Source: Kitasatospora sp. SolWspMP-SS2h (GTDB lineage: Bacteria > Actinomycetota > Actinomycetes > Streptomycetales > Streptomycetaceae). From it: DNA of 64,000 nucleotides. The position numbers were made by a program, and so were the translations under genes. The stretch lies in assembly GCF_003259315.1 (NCBI RefSeq), contig NZ_QLLT01000006.1:230302-294301 (forward strand), read 5' to 3'. Positions 16,815 to 26,114 of this stretch are shown one piece after another. Under the pieces are notes generated by a model, which saw only the letters and a program-made list of their open reading frames with translations, had not been told where the DNA came from and ran no database searches. Within the stretch, counting starts at the first letter, position 1. Each line of letters begins with the position of its first letter.

Positions 16815-19550
16815 GTGGCGACACAGGGTGCGGGCAAGAAGGCGGCCGAACGGCCCCGGCTGATGCTGCTGGACGGGCATTCGATGGCCTACCGGGCCTT
16901 CTTCGCCCTGCCGGTGGAGAACTTCTCCACCGCCACCGGCCAGCACACCAACGCCGTCTACGGCTTCGCCTCGATGCTGGCCAACACCGTCCGCGACGAG
17001 CGGCCCACCCACCTGGCGGTGGCCTTCGACCTGTCCCGGCAGACCTTCCGGTCCGCCGAGTTCCCCGAGTACAAGGCCAACCGCGCGGCCACGCCGGACG
17101 AGTTCCGCAGCCAGGTCCCGCTGATCGGCGAACTGCTCGACGCCATGCGGGTGCCCCGGGTCACCGCCGAGGGCTTCGAGGCCGACGACGTCATCGCCAC
17201 CCTGGCCACCGCCGCCGCGGCCGAGGGCTTCGAGGTGCTGATCGTCACCGGCGACCGGGACTCCCTCCAGCTCGTCAACGAGCACGTCACCGTGCTGTAC
17301 CCCACCAAGGGCGTCTCCGAGTTGACGCGCTACACCCCCGAGAAGGTCGCCGAGAAGTACGGCGTCCGCCCCGACCAGTACCCGGACCTGGCCGCCCTGC
17401 GCGGCGACCCGTCCGACAACCTGCCCGGCATCCCCGGCGTCGGCGAGAAGACCGCCGCGAAGTGGGTCAACCAGTTCGGCTCCTTCGAGGAGCTGGTCGA
17501 CCGGGCCGACGAGGTCAAGGGCAAGATCGGCGAGAAGCTCCGCGAGCACCTCGACTCCGTCAAGCGCAACCGCTTCCTCACCGAACTGGTGCGGGACGTC
17601 GAACTGCCGGTCGGCGTCCCCGAGCTGGCCCGCGCCCCGTTCGACAAGGACGAGGTCGCCCGGCTGATGGAGGCGCTGGAGTTCCGCAACCCCAACTTCC
17701 GCGACCGGGTGGCCGGCATCGACCCGGCCGGCGCCGAGAGCGCCGCAGCCGTCGAGGTCCCGGCCGGCCCCGCCGTCGACGGCGACCTGCTGACCGTCCC
17801 CGGCGCGCTCGCCGCCTGGCTGGAGGAGCACACCGGCGCGGACGTCCGCACCGCCCTCGCCGCCGACTACAGCTGGGCGCTGGGCACCGGCGGGGTCGAG
17901 CAGATCGCCCTCGCCACCGGCACCGCCGCCGCCTGGTTCGACCCCGCCGCGCTCGGCGAGGACGACGACCGCGCCTTCACCGCCTGGCTCGCCGACCCCG
18001 AGCGCCCCAAGGCCCTGCACATCGCCAAGCAGGTCATGCGGGCCTTCGCCGAGCAGGGCTGGCGGTTCGCCGGCGTCACCGCCGACACCGCGCTCGCCGC
18101 CTACCTGGAGAAGCCCGGCCGCCGCACCTTCACCCTCGACGTCCTCGCCGAGGAGTACCTGGGCCGCTCGCTCGCCCCCGCCGCCGCCCAGGCCGAGACC
18201 GGCCAGCTCAGCTTCGACGCCGACGAGCCCGACCCGACGGCCGGCGCCCAGTCCCTGATGACCCGGGCCCGCGCCGTCCACGACCTCGCCGAGCTGTTCG
18301 ACACCCGGCTCGCCGAGGTCGGCGCGGTCGAGCTGTTCCACGACATGGAACTGCCGATCGCCGAACTCCTGGCCCGGATGGAGCGCCACGGCATCGCCGC
18401 CGACCGCGCCTGGCTCCAGGGCCTGGAGACCCAGTTCGCCGCCGAGATCCAGCGCTGCGTCGAGGAGGCGCACGCCGCCGCCGGCCGCGAGTTCAACCTC
18501 GGCTCGCCCAAGCAGCTCCAGGAGGTCCTGTTCGGCGACCTCGGCCTGCCCAGGACCAAGAAGATCAAGACCGGCTGGACCACCGACGCCGACGCCCTCA
18601 CCTGGCTCGCCACCCAGACCACCAACGAACTCCCGGTCATCCTGCTCCGCCACCGGGACCAGGCCAAGCTCCGCACCACCGTCGAGGGCCTGCTCAAGAC
18701 CGTCTCCCCGCAGGGCCGCATCCACACCACCTTCAACCAGATGGTCGCCGCCACCGGCCGCCTCTCCTCCCAGGACCCGAACCTCCAGAACATCCCCGTC
18801 CGCACCGAGGAGGGCCGCGCCATCCGCCGCGCCTTCGTGGTCGGCGAGGGCTACGAGACGCTGCTCACCGCCGACTACGCGCAGATCGAACTGCGCATCA
18901 TGGCGCACCTCTCCGAGGACGCAGCCCTGATCGAGGCCTTCACCACCGGCGAGGACCTGCACACCACCGTCGCCTCCCAGGTGTTCGCCGTCGAGCCCGG
19001 CGCCGTCGACGCCGAGATGCGCCGCAAGATCAAGGCCATGTCGTACGGCCTCGCCTACGGCCTGTCCGCGTACGGCCTCTCCCAGCAGCTCGGCATCAAG
19101 CCCGCCGAGGCCCAGGGCCTGATGGACACCTACTTCGAGCGCTTCGGCGGCGTCCGCGACTACCTGCACGACGTGGTCGAGGAGGCCCGCGCCGTCGGCT
19201 ACACCGAGACGCTGCTCGGCCGCCGCCGCTACCTGCCCGACCTCACCAGCGACAACCGGCAGCGCCGCGAGATGGCCGAGCGGATGGCCCTCAACGCCCC
19301 CATCCAGGGCACCGCCGCCGACATCGTCAAGATCGCCATGCTCCGGGTCGACGCGGCCCTGCGCGCCGCCGGCCTCGCCACCCGGATGCTGCTCCAGGTG
19401 CACGACGAGATCGTCCTGGAGGTCGCCCCCGGCGAGCGCGAGCAGGTCGAGGCGCTGGTCCGCGAGCAGATGGCCGGCGCGTATCCGCTGCGCGCCCCGC
19501 TCGACGTCTCGGTCGGTGCCGGCCCGAACTGGGAGACCGCCGCGCACTGA
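16815..19550 (+). CDS. polA: DNA polymerase I
   Basis: 911-aa repair and Okazaki-fragment polymerase. The 5'-nuclease domain covers about 1-300 (LLDGHSMAYRAFFAL, GFEADDVIATLA, TGDRDSLQLV, RGDPSDNLPGIPGVGEKTA). The central 3'-5' exonuclease-like domain, about 315-500, lacks the usual DxE proofreading motif, as in other actinobacterial PolA. The polymerase domain follows: motif A DYAQIELRIMAHLSED, O-helix RRKIKAMSYGLAYGLSAYG, motif C QVHDEIVLE. The GTG start at 16815 gives the usual N-terminus. Monocistronic and divergent from the thioesterase gene. Confidence 0.97.
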   Translation: MATQGAGKKAAERPRLMLLDGHSMAYRAFFALPVENFSTATGQHTNAVYGFASMLANTVRDERPTHLAVAFDLSRQTFRSAEFPEYKANRAATPDEFRSQVPLIGELLDAMRVPRVTAEGFEADDVIATLATAAAAEGFEVLIVTGDRDSLQLVNEHVTVLYPTKGVSELTRYTPEKVAEKYGVRPDQYPDLAALRGDPSDNLPGIPGVGEKTAAKWVNQFGSFEELVDRADEVKGKIGEKLREHLDSVKRNRFLTELVRDVELPVGVPELARAPFDKDEVARLMEALEFRNPNFRDRVAGIDPAGAESAAAVEVPAGPAVDGDLLTVPGALAAWLEEHTGADVRTALAADYSWALGTGGVEQIALATGTAAAWFDPAALGEDDDRAFTAWLADPERPKALHIAKQVMRAFAEQGWRFAGVTADTALAAYLEKPGRRTFTLDVLAEEYLGRSLAPAAAQAETGQLSFDADEPDPTAGAQSLMTRARAVHDLAELFDTRLAEVGAVELFHDMELPIAELLARMERHGIAADRAWLQGLETQFAAEIQRCVEEAHAAAGREFNLGSPKQLQEVLFGDLGLPRTKKIKTGWTTDADALTWLATQTTNELPVILLRHRDQAKLRTTVEGLLKTVSPQGRIHTTFNQMVAATGRLSSQDPNLQNIPVRTEEGRAIRRAFVVGEGYETLLTADYAQIELRIMAHLSEDAALIEAFTTGEDLHTTVASQVFAVEPGAVDAEMRRKIKAMSYGLAYGLSAYGLSQQLGIKPAEAQGLMDTYFERFGGVRDYLHDVVEEARAVGYTETLLGRRRYLPDLTSDNRQRREMAERMALNAPIQGTAADIVKIAMLRVDAALRAAGLATRMLLQVHDEIVLEVAPGEREQVEALVREQMAGAYPLRAPLDVSVGAGPNWETAAH

Positions 19551-19629
19551 CACCCGGACCGCCGCGGTCACCGCGGTCACCGGGTTTATCGCGTTGCGGG
19601 TGGGCGTCCGGCCCGCCGAGACTGGCCGG

Positions 19630-20208
19630 ATGCCCGTCTCCTCCTCCTTCTCCGAGAAGCCCACCCTGGTGGGCGAGAAGGTCCTCCTGCGGCCCGTGCG
19701 GCCGGAGGAGGACCTTCCCATGCTCCGCGCCGTGCTCGACGACCCGGACGTGCTCCGCTACACCTCCGACTCCTACACCCCCGAGCCCCCGGTCTGGGAC
19801 GGGGCGAGGGAGCGCCGCGTCGTCGACTGGTACACCACCCGCAACGAGCAGACCGACCGCCTCGACCTGATCGTGGTCGACCGCGCCACCGGCCGCGGCG
19901 TCGGCGAGATCGTCCTCAACGAGTGGGACGAACCCAACCGCGCCTGCAACCTCCGCATCGCCCTCGGCCCCGACGGCCGCGACCGCGGCCTCGGCACCGA
20001 GGCCGTCCGCCTCCTCACCGACCACGCGATCCGGGCGATCGGCCTCAACCGGGTCTCGCTCTCCGTCTACGCCTTCAACGGCCGGGGGCAGCGGGCCTAC
20101 GAGAAGGCCGGGTTCAAGGTCGAGGGGGTGCGGCGGCAGGTGCTGCGGTACGGCGACGCGTGGGTCGACGACATCGACATGGCGGTCCTGGCGGAGGACT
20201 GGGGGTAG
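19630..20208 (+). CDS. GNAT-family N-acetyltransferase (RimJ/RimL-like)
   Basis: 192-aa acetyl-CoA-dependent acetyltransferase. LVGEKVLLRPVRPEEDLPML is the usual N-terminal strand of this group, GVGEIVLNEWDEPNRACNLRI the central beta-strand pair, DRGLGTEAVRLLTDHA the acetyl-CoA pyrophosphate loop (motif A) and RVSLSVYAFNGRGQRAYEKAGF motif B. The substrate (a protein N-terminus, an amine or an antibiotic) cannot be inferred. ATG 19630 is the first in-frame start fitting the family N-terminus. It faces the hrpB gene convergently across a hairpin. Confidence 0.88.
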   Translation: MPVSSSFSEKPTLVGEKVLLRPVRPEEDLPMLRAVLDDPDVLRYTSDSYTPEPPVWDGARERRVVDWYTTRNEQTDRLDLIVVDRATGRGVGEIVLNEWDEPNRACNLRIALGPDGRDRGLGTEAVRLLTDHAIRAIGLNRVSLSVYAFNGRGQRAYEKAGFKVEGVRRQVLRYGDAWVDDIDMAVLAEDWG

Positions 20209-20218
20209 CCGCCCCGCC

Positions 20219-20301
20219 CGCTCACCCGCTCACCCGCTCACCCGCCCGCCTGCCCGCCCGTCCACCGCCCCGCCCGCCCGTGCGCGCCCCGCGCGGACGG
20301 G
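20219..20301. terminator. Repeat-rich convergent terminator region
   Basis: Three head-to-tail copies of an 8-bp unit (CTCACCCG) right after the GNAT gene are followed by a GC hairpin at 20277-20301 (CCCGT..CGCGC / GCGCG..ACGGG, one mismatch, 3-nt loop) between the convergent GNAT and hrpB ends. Confidence 0.45.
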
Positions 20302-20322
20302 CCCGGGCCGGGTGGCGCGGTG

Positions 20323-22896
20323 TCACTTGCGCGGGTTGGCGCGGCGGGTGGGTTCGGCCGTGGTGGGGTCCTCGGGCCAGGGGTGGCGGGGGTAGCGGCC
20401 GCGCAGGTCGGCGCGGACGGCGGGGTAGCCGGTGCGCCAGAACGCGGCGAGGTCGCCGGTGACGGCGGCCGGGCGGCCCGCGGGGGAGAGCAGGTGGACG
20501 GTGAGCGGGACGCGCCCGCCGGCCAGCGCCGGGGCGGCGGCCCAGCCGAACAGCTCCTGGAGCTTCACCGCCAGCACCGGCCGCTCGGGGTCGCTCGCGT
20601 AGTCGACCCGGATGCGGCTGCCGGTGGGTACGGTGATCCGCTCCGGGGCGAGTTCGTCGAGCCGTCCGGCCTGCCCGCCCGCCCAGGGCAGCAGGCGGGT
20701 CAGCGCGGCGGCGGTGTCGATCCGCTCCAGGTCGGCCCGGCGCCGGGCCCGGGAGAGCTCGGGCTCCAGCCACTGCTCGGCGGCGGCCAGCAGCGCGGCG
20801 TCCGCGACGTCCGGCCACGGGTCGCCGATCGCCCGGTGCAGGAAGGCGAGCCGTTCGCGCAGCCCGCTCGCGGCGGGCGGCCAGCGCAGCAGCGCCGAGA
20901 CGCCCTCCCGTTCGAGCCCGTCCAGCAGCGCGGCCCGCAGCAGCGCCGGGTCGGGCGCGGTGAGCGGTGCGGCGGCCAGTTCGATCGCGCCCAGGGACTC
21001 CACCCGGCGGGACGCCACCTCCCGCTGCCGGACCGACCAGTGGACCTCCTCGCGGGTCGCCAGCAGCGGCCCGGCCGCCCGCCGGGCGGTCGCCTCGTCC
21101 ACCGCCACGGCCCGCAGCACCCGCGCGGAGGGCGACCCGGCGGGCCGGTCGGCGACCGCGACGGCCAGCCAGCCGCCGGCCGGCAGCCGCGTCCCGGCGG
21201 GCAGCTGGGCGGCCGTCCCGGAGGCCATCAGGTAGGCCCCCTCCCCGCCCTCTCGGGCCCGCGCCACCCGCTCCGGGTAGGCCAGCCCGACCACCAGCCC
21301 GGCGGCGGCACCGTCCGACAGCCCGGAGCCGGCGGCCCCGGGCTGTCGGACGGTGCCGCCGGCGGCTGCCGGGCCTTCCCCGGCCGGTCGTTCCGTCGGG
21401 TCCGCCAGGGCGTGTTCGAGGCGGCGGGTCTCGTCCTTCCAGCGGCGGGCGTACGGGTCGGTGGAGCGGCGGACGGTGCGGTGGATCTCGGCGAGGTCGT
21501 CGCCGAGGGCGCGCGGGGGCTCCTCGGAGAGGAGGGCGACGAGTTCGGCGGCGCGGCGCGGGCCGACCGCGGGGGCGCCGTCGAGCAGGGCGCGGGCGAG
21601 GCGGGGGTGCAGGCCGGTGCGGGCGATGGCGCGGCCGCGCCCGGTGGGGCGGCCGGCGGGGTCGACGGCGGCGAGGGCGCGCAGGACGTCGCGGGCGGCG
21701 GCCATCGCGCCGGCGGGCGGCGGGTCGGGGAGGGTGAGGCCGGTGGCGTCCGGGTCGCCCCAGCAGGCGGCCTGGAGGGCGAAGGAGGTGAGGTCGGCGA
21801 GCGCGATCTCGGGGGTGGGGAAGCGGGCGGCGCGGGCGTCCTCGGCCTGCGCCCAGCAGCGGTACGCGGTGCCGGGGGCCTCGCGGCCGGCGCGGCCGGC
21901 GCGCTGCCGGGCGGCGGCCAGCGAGGTGCGGACGGTGACCAGCCCGGACAGGCCGCGGGCGTGGTCGGTGCGCGGCTCCCGGGTCAGCCCGGAGTCGACC
22001 ACGACCCGCACGCCCGGCACGGTCAGCGAGGACTCGGCGACCGAGGTGGCCAGCACCACCCGCCGCCGCCCGCCGGGGCTCAGCGCGGCGTCCTGCACGG
22101 CCTGCGGCGCCTGCCCGTGCAGCGGCAGCACCTCGACGTCCTCGGCGGCCAACTGCCCGGCCACCCGGGCGATCTCGCCGACCCCCGGCAGGAAGCACAG
22201 CACGTCGCCGTCCCGTTCGGCCAGTGCCCGGCGCACCGTCGCCGCGACGTGCGACAGCAGCGCCGGGTCGACCCGCGTCCCGTGCGGCGGGCGGACCGCG
22301 GTCGGCGGCGGGGCCCAGACCGTCGCCACCGGATGCGCGACGCCCTCGGCGGCCACCACCGGGGCGCCGCCCAGCAGTTCGGCCCAGGCGGCGGTGTCGG
22401 CGGTGGCGGAGGCCAGCAGCAGGCGCAGTTCGGGGCGCAGCGCGGCCCGGACGTCCAGCAGGAAGGCGAGCGCGGTGTCGGCGTCCAGGTGGCGTTCGTG
22501 GCACTCGTCGAGCACCACCGCGTCCACGCCGGGCAGCTCGGGGTCGCGCTGGAGGCGTTGCAGCAGGACGCCGGTGGTGACCACCTCGACCCGGGTGCCG
22601 GGGCCGACCCGGCGCTCGCCGCGCACGGTGAACCCGACCGTCCGGCCGACCGGTTCGTCCAGCAGCCAGGCCATCCGCCGGGCCGCCGCCCGGACCGCGA
22701 GCCGGCGCGGTTCGGCGACCAGCACCCGGCGCGGCGGCCCGTCCGGGTCGAGCAGGCCGGCCAGGGCGAGCGGCACCAGGGTGGTCTTGCCGGTGCCGGG
22801 CGGCGCGGACAGCACGGCCGCGCCGGACTCGTCCAGGGCCCGGGCGAGGGCGGGCAGGGCGGTGCGGACCGGCAGTTCGAGCCCCCCGGGGCGCAC
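20323..22896 (-). CDS. hrpB: ATP-dependent helicase HrpB
   Basis: 857-aa DEAH/RHA-type helicase. RecA-1: Walker A APPGTGKTT (31-39), EPRRLAVRAAARR (motif Ia), TTGVLLQRL, Walker B variant DECH (130-133), LLLASATAD (motif III). RecA-2: VLCFLPGVGEI, VVLATSVAESSLTVPGV, QRAGRAGREAPGTAYR (motif VI). The winged-helix/OB region and the HrpB C-terminal block RIRVDYASDPERPVLAVKLQELFGW (read in two parts) follow. Start GTG 22896 is 5 nt after the methyltransferase stop. Near residues 513-531 a perfect palindrome adds an Ala/Gly-rich linker. Substrate unknown, RNA likely. Confidence 0.93.
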   Translation of the reverse strand: MRPGGLELPVRTALPALARALDESGAAVLSAPPGTGKTTLVPLALAGLLDPDGPPRRVLVAEPRRLAVRAAARRMAWLLDEPVGRTVGFTVRGERRVGPGTRVEVVTTGVLLQRLQRDPELPGVDAVVLDECHERHLDADTALAFLLDVRAALRPELRLLLASATADTAAWAELLGGAPVVAAEGVAHPVATVWAPPPTAVRPPHGTRVDPALLSHVAATVRRALAERDGDVLCFLPGVGEIARVAGQLAAEDVEVLPLHGQAPQAVQDAALSPGGRRRVVLATSVAESSLTVPGVRVVVDSGLTREPRTDHARGLSGLVTVRTSLAAARQRAGRAGREAPGTAYRCWAQAEDARAARFPTPEIALADLTSFALQAACWGDPDATGLTLPDPPPAGAMAAARDVLRALAAVDPAGRPTGRGRAIARTGLHPRLARALLDGAPAVGPRRAAELVALLSEEPPRALGDDLAEIHRTVRRSTDPYARRWKDETRRLEHALADPTERPAGEGPAAAGGTVRQPGAAGSGLSDGAAAGLVVGLAYPERVARAREGGEGAYLMASGTAAQLPAGTRLPAGGWLAVAVADRPAGSPSARVLRAVAVDEATARRAAGPLLATREEVHWSVRQREVASRRVESLGAIELAAAPLTAPDPALLRAALLDGLEREGVSALLRWPPAASGLRERLAFLHRAIGDPWPDVADAALLAAAEQWLEPELSRARRRADLERIDTAAALTRLLPWAGGQAGRLDELAPERITVPTGSRIRVDYASDPERPVLAVKLQELFGWAAAPALAGGRVPLTVHLLSPAGRPAAVTGDLAAFWRTGYPAVRADLRGRYPRHPWPEDPTTAEPTRRANPRK
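21304..21360. repeat. Perfect palindromic insertion within hrpB
   Basis: Two 23-nt arms (21304-21326 and 21338-21360) are exact reverse complements separated by 11 nt, wholly inside the hrpB reading frame and keeping it open. A perfect hairpin of this size in coding sequence is unlike anything else in the gene. Confidence 0.75.
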
Positions 22897-22901
22897 CGCG
22901 C

Positions 22902-23840
22902 TCAGCCGTTCCGCCGGGCGACGAAGATCGCCGTGCCGGGGATGTGCCGGCCGCGCAGCGGACTCCAGCCGCCCCACTCCTGTTCCAACTCCTCGGGCCA
23001 CTCCGGCTCGACCAGGTCCAGCAGCGTGAACCCGGCCGCGACCAGCTCGCGGACCCGGTCGCCGAGCGTCCGGTGGTGCTCGACGTAGGTGGCGGTGCCC
23101 TGCTCGTCCTGCTCGACGTACGGGGTGCGGTCGAAGTACGAGGAGGTGGCGGTCAGCCCCTCCACCCCGGGCTCGTCCGGGAACGCCCAGCGGATCGGGT
23201 GGGTCACCGAGAACACCCACCGCCCGCCCGGCCGCAGCACCCGGTGCACCTCGCGCATCAGCCGCGCGGTGTCCGCGCTGAACGGCACCGCGCCGTACGC
23301 CGAGCACGCGTGGTCGAACGAGCCGTCCGCGAACGGCAGCACCGCCGCGTCCGCCTGCACCACCGCGACGGGCGCCAGTCCGCGGCCCAGGTCGATCCGG
23401 CGGGAGTGCTGCAACTGCCGGTAGGAGATGTCCAGCGCGACCGGCCGGGCCCCCCGGGCGGCCAGCCAGCGCGAGCACTGCGCGGCGCCGGAGCCGATCT
23501 CCAGCACGTCCGCGCCCTCGAGCGCGGCCGGCTCGCCGAGCAGCCGCACCTCGGCCTCGTCCACGCCCTCCGGGCACCAGGTGAACCGGTCGTCCCCGAG
23601 GAACTCGCCGTGCTCGTCCTGGTAGTCGTCCGCGTTCCGGTCCCACCAGTGCCGGCTGGCCCGGCTCGACTCGCGCTCCCCGGCCTCCCGCCGCAGCGCC
23701 TCGTCGCCGTCCTCCTCGTCCGGCCCGTCCTCGCGCGCCCCTCCCCGGGGCGCGGAGGGCACGTCGTACGCGGACGGGTCGTACCCGCCGGGCTCGTCGT
23801 CGCGGGGCTCGTCGGGGCCGGGGGCGGTGGAGTGGGTCAT
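22902..23840 (-). CDS. Class I SAM-dependent methyltransferase
   Basis: 312-aa methyltransferase. An acidic, disordered N-terminus (1-60) is followed by ASRHWWDRNADDYQDEHGEF and the Rossmann core: motif I VLEIGSGAAQCSRW (112-125), VALDISYRQLQHSR (motif II), VVQADAAVLPFADGSFDHA (motif III/IV) and LREVHRVLRPGGRWVF-type motif VI. It resembles UbiE/MenG-like small-molecule methyltransferases; the substrate is unknown. ATG 23840 lies about 8 nt after the start site expected from a TAGCCT -10 at 23855-23860; a GTG at 23852 is the alternative. It shares a transcription unit with hrpB. Confidence 0.88.
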   Translation of the reverse strand: MTHSTAPGPDEPRDDEPGGYDPSAYDVPSAPRGGAREDGPDEEDGDEALRREAGERESSRASRHWWDRNADDYQDEHGEFLGDDRFTWCPEGVDEAEVRLLGEPAALEGADVLEIGSGAAQCSRWLAARGARPVALDISYRQLQHSRRIDLGRGLAPVAVVQADAAVLPFADGSFDHACSAYGAVPFSADTARLMREVHRVLRPGGRWVFSVTHPIRWAFPDEPGVEGLTATSSYFDRTPYVEQDEQGTATYVEHHRTLGDRVRELVAAGFTLLDLVEPEWPEELEQEWGGWSPLRGRHIPGTAIFVARRNG

Positions 23841-24022
23841 GGGATCCGTCACGTAGGCTATGGGCTTGCGGAAGCGCTGCTGCTGCGGAGCCGGCCCCGT
23901 ACGGGGGCCGGGTCGGGCGGTGGCATCCGGGGTAGGGCCGGTGTTCCAGGCGCGGTGAGAAGCGCTGTTGGAGGATATGGCCTGATCCGTCCCGGGCTCT
24001 ACCGGTCTCGTCGGCTTCGGCG

Positions 24023-24051
24023 TTGACCGTGCCGGGGTGTCCCCGTATGCT
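24023..24051 (+). promoter_or_regulatory. rpsA promoter (TTGACC-17-TATGCT)
   Basis: Near-consensus housekeeping promoter: -35 TTGACC at 24023-24028, 17-bp spacer, -10 TATGCT at 24046-24051. The expected start site near 24058 gives an rpsA leader of about 210 nt. Confidence 0.8.
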
Positions 24052-24057
24052 ACAAGT

Positions 24058-24268
24058 TGCGCTGCGGGCCTGCGCGCCTCGGACGGAGCAGGTCGCGCTC
24101 GCATCTGTCGAAGACCCCACGGTCGTCAGACGGACACCGGGAATCCTGTACTGCGGGAGTCCTTTCGGTGGGCCGTTTTCTGGCCTGTACGGCTTTCGGT
24201 GGGAGCGATCAGGGCCCCCCGCGTGGCATTACCTACGACTTCATGTCCGTACCGGAGCCCTTTTCCTA
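24058..24268 (+). promoter_or_regulatory. Long 5' leader of rpsA
   Basis: About 210 nt without a gene between the promoter and rpsA. It holds two copies of CTTTCGGTGGG (about 24162-24172 and 24193-24203) separated by a short stem-forming stretch, and GGAG 11 nt before the start codon. In enterobacteria S1 represses its own translation through its leader; a similar role here is inference. Confidence 0.5.
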
Positions 24269-25762
24269 ATGACGAGCCCCACCGACACCTCTGTCAGCAC
24301 CACCCCGCAGGTTGCGGTCAACGACATCGGCGACGCGGACGCGTTCCTCGCCGCGATCGACGAGACCATCAAGTACTTCAACGACGGCGACATCGTTGAG
24401 GGCGTCATCGTGAAGGTCGACCGTGACGAGGTGCTCCTCGACATCGGTTACAAGACCGAGGGTGTCATCCCGTCCCGCGAGCTCTCGATCAAGCACGACG
24501 TCGACCCCCACGAGGTTGTCTCCGTTGGCGACAACATCGAGGCCCTGGTTCTCCAGAAGGAGGACAAGGAGGGTCGCCTGATCCTGTCCAAGAAGCGTGC
24601 GCAGTACGAGCGCGCCTGGGGCACGATCGAGAAGATCAAGGAAGAGGACGGCATCGTCACCGGTACCGTCATCGAGGTCGTCAAGGGTGGTCTCATCCTC
24701 GACATCGGCCTCCGTGGCTTCCTCCCGGCCTCGCTGGTCGAGATGCGCCGCGTCCGCGACCTCCAGCCCTACGTGGGCAAGGAGCTCGAGGCGAAGATCA
24801 TCGAGCTGGACAAGAACCGCAACAACGTGGTCCTGTCCCGCCGCGCCTGGCTGGAGCAGACCCAGAGCGAGGTCCGCCAGACCTTCCTCACCACCCTGCA
24901 GAAGGGCCAGGTGCGCTCCGGCGTCGTCTCCTCGATCGTCAACTTCGGTGCGTTCGTCGACCTCGGCGGCGTGGACGGTCTGGTGCACGTCTCCGAGCTG
25001 TCCTGGAAGCACATCGACCACCCGAACGAGGTTGTCGAGGTCGGTCAGGAGGTCACCGTCGAGGTCCTCGACGTGGACATGGACCGCGAGCGCGTCTCCC
25101 TGTCGCTGAAGGCGACCCAGGAGGACCCGTGGCAGCAGTTCGCCCGGACCCACCAGATCTCGCAGGTCGTCCCGGGTAAGGTCACCAAGCTGGTTCCGTT
25201 CGGTGCGTTCGTCCGCGTGGACGAGGGCATCGAGGGCCTGGTCCACATCTCCGAGCTGGCCGAGCGCCACGTCGAGATCCCGGAGCAGGTCGTCCAGGTC
25301 GGCGACGAGATCTTCGTCAAGGTCATCGACATCGACCTCGAGCGCCGCCGCATCAGCCTCTCGCTGAAGCAGGCCAACGAGTCCCTCGGTGCCGACCCGG
25401 CGTCGGTCGAGTTCGACCCGACCCTGTACGGCATGGCCGCGTCCTACGACGACCAGGGCAACTACATCTACCCGGAGGGCTTCGACCCCGAGGCGAACGA
25501 CTGGCTGCCCGGCTTCGAGAAGCAGCGCGAGGAGTGGGAGCGGCAGTACGCCGAGGCCCAGGCCCGCTTCGAGCAGCACCAGGCCCAGGTCATCAAGTCC
25601 CGCGAGGCCGACGCGGCTGCCGCCGCCGAGGCCGGCGAGGAGGCCCCGGTCTCCGGCGGTGGCGGCTCGTACTCCTCCAGCAGCGACGAGACCTCCGGCG
25701 CGCTCGCCTCGGACGAGGCCCTGGCCGCGCTCCGCGAGAAGCTGGCCGGCGGCCAGAGCTGA
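24269..25762 (+). CDS. rpsA: 30S ribosomal protein S1
   Basis: 497-aa RNA-binding ribosomal protein with four S1 (OB-fold) repeats at about 38-107, 125-190, 211-280 and 296-365, each with the strand pattern seen in GDIVEGVIVKVDRDEVLLDIG, GTVIEVVKGGLILDIG, SGVVSSIVNFGAFVDLGGVDG and PGKVTKLVPFGAFVRVDEG. The C-terminal 120 residues are acidic/Gln-rich and end in a Ser/Gly tail, as in actinobacterial S1, which is shorter than the six-repeat E. coli protein. Codon use is strongly biased (highly expressed). Strong promoter and terminator flank it, so it is a single-gene unit. Confidence 0.97.
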   Translation: MTSPTDTSVSTTPQVAVNDIGDADAFLAAIDETIKYFNDGDIVEGVIVKVDRDEVLLDIGYKTEGVIPSRELSIKHDVDPHEVVSVGDNIEALVLQKEDKEGRLILSKKRAQYERAWGTIEKIKEEDGIVTGTVIEVVKGGLILDIGLRGFLPASLVEMRRVRDLQPYVGKELEAKIIELDKNRNNVVLSRRAWLEQTQSEVRQTFLTTLQKGQVRSGVVSSIVNFGAFVDLGGVDGLVHVSELSWKHIDHPNEVVEVGQEVTVEVLDVDMDRERVSLSLKATQEDPWQQFARTHQISQVVPGKVTKLVPFGAFVRVDEGIEGLVHISELAERHVEIPEQVVQVGDEIFVKVIDIDLERRRISLSLKQANESLGADPASVEFDPTLYGMAASYDDQGNYIYPEGFDPEANDWLPGFEKQREEWERQYAEAQARFEQHQAQVIKSREADAAAAAEAGEEAPVSGGGGSYSSSSDETSGALASDEALAALREKLAGGQS

Positions 25763-25797
25763 AGCACGGCGCTTCGGCTGCCGCGTAGCTGACTGAC

Positions 25798-25843
25798 GGC
25801 AACTCCCGCCCAGGGTTCCCCTGGGCGGGAGTTGCCGTTTTCC
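25798..25843 (+). terminator. Intrinsic terminator of rpsA
   Basis: Perfect 18-bp stem (left arm 25798-25815, loop TTC, right arm 25819-25836) followed by GTTTTCC. The best canonical terminator in the window. 25844-26114 has no gene; AT-richer sequence at 26000-26090 should hold the promoter of the MMPL gene, but no consensus pair is clear. Confidence 0.9.
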
Positions 25844-26114
25844 CCGCCCGTCCCCACCCGCCCGTCCACCCGCCCGTGCGCGGACCGGGGTGCGGTGGTG
25901 CGGTGAGGGGCTGTTCAGTGCAGGCCGGCCTGCTCGCCGCCGCCCTCCTGGGGGCGCGCTGACTCCCCGACCCGCCCCCCGGCCCGGTGTGCAGTGAGTG
26001 GGGCTTAAGTGGCTTTTATGTGAAGGGGATTGTGAGATGAGGCTCATCGTCCGCCTATAGGACGAAAACGTAGTCACGCATACATTGAGGGGACTTGTCC
26101 GAAAGGCTCCCCGC

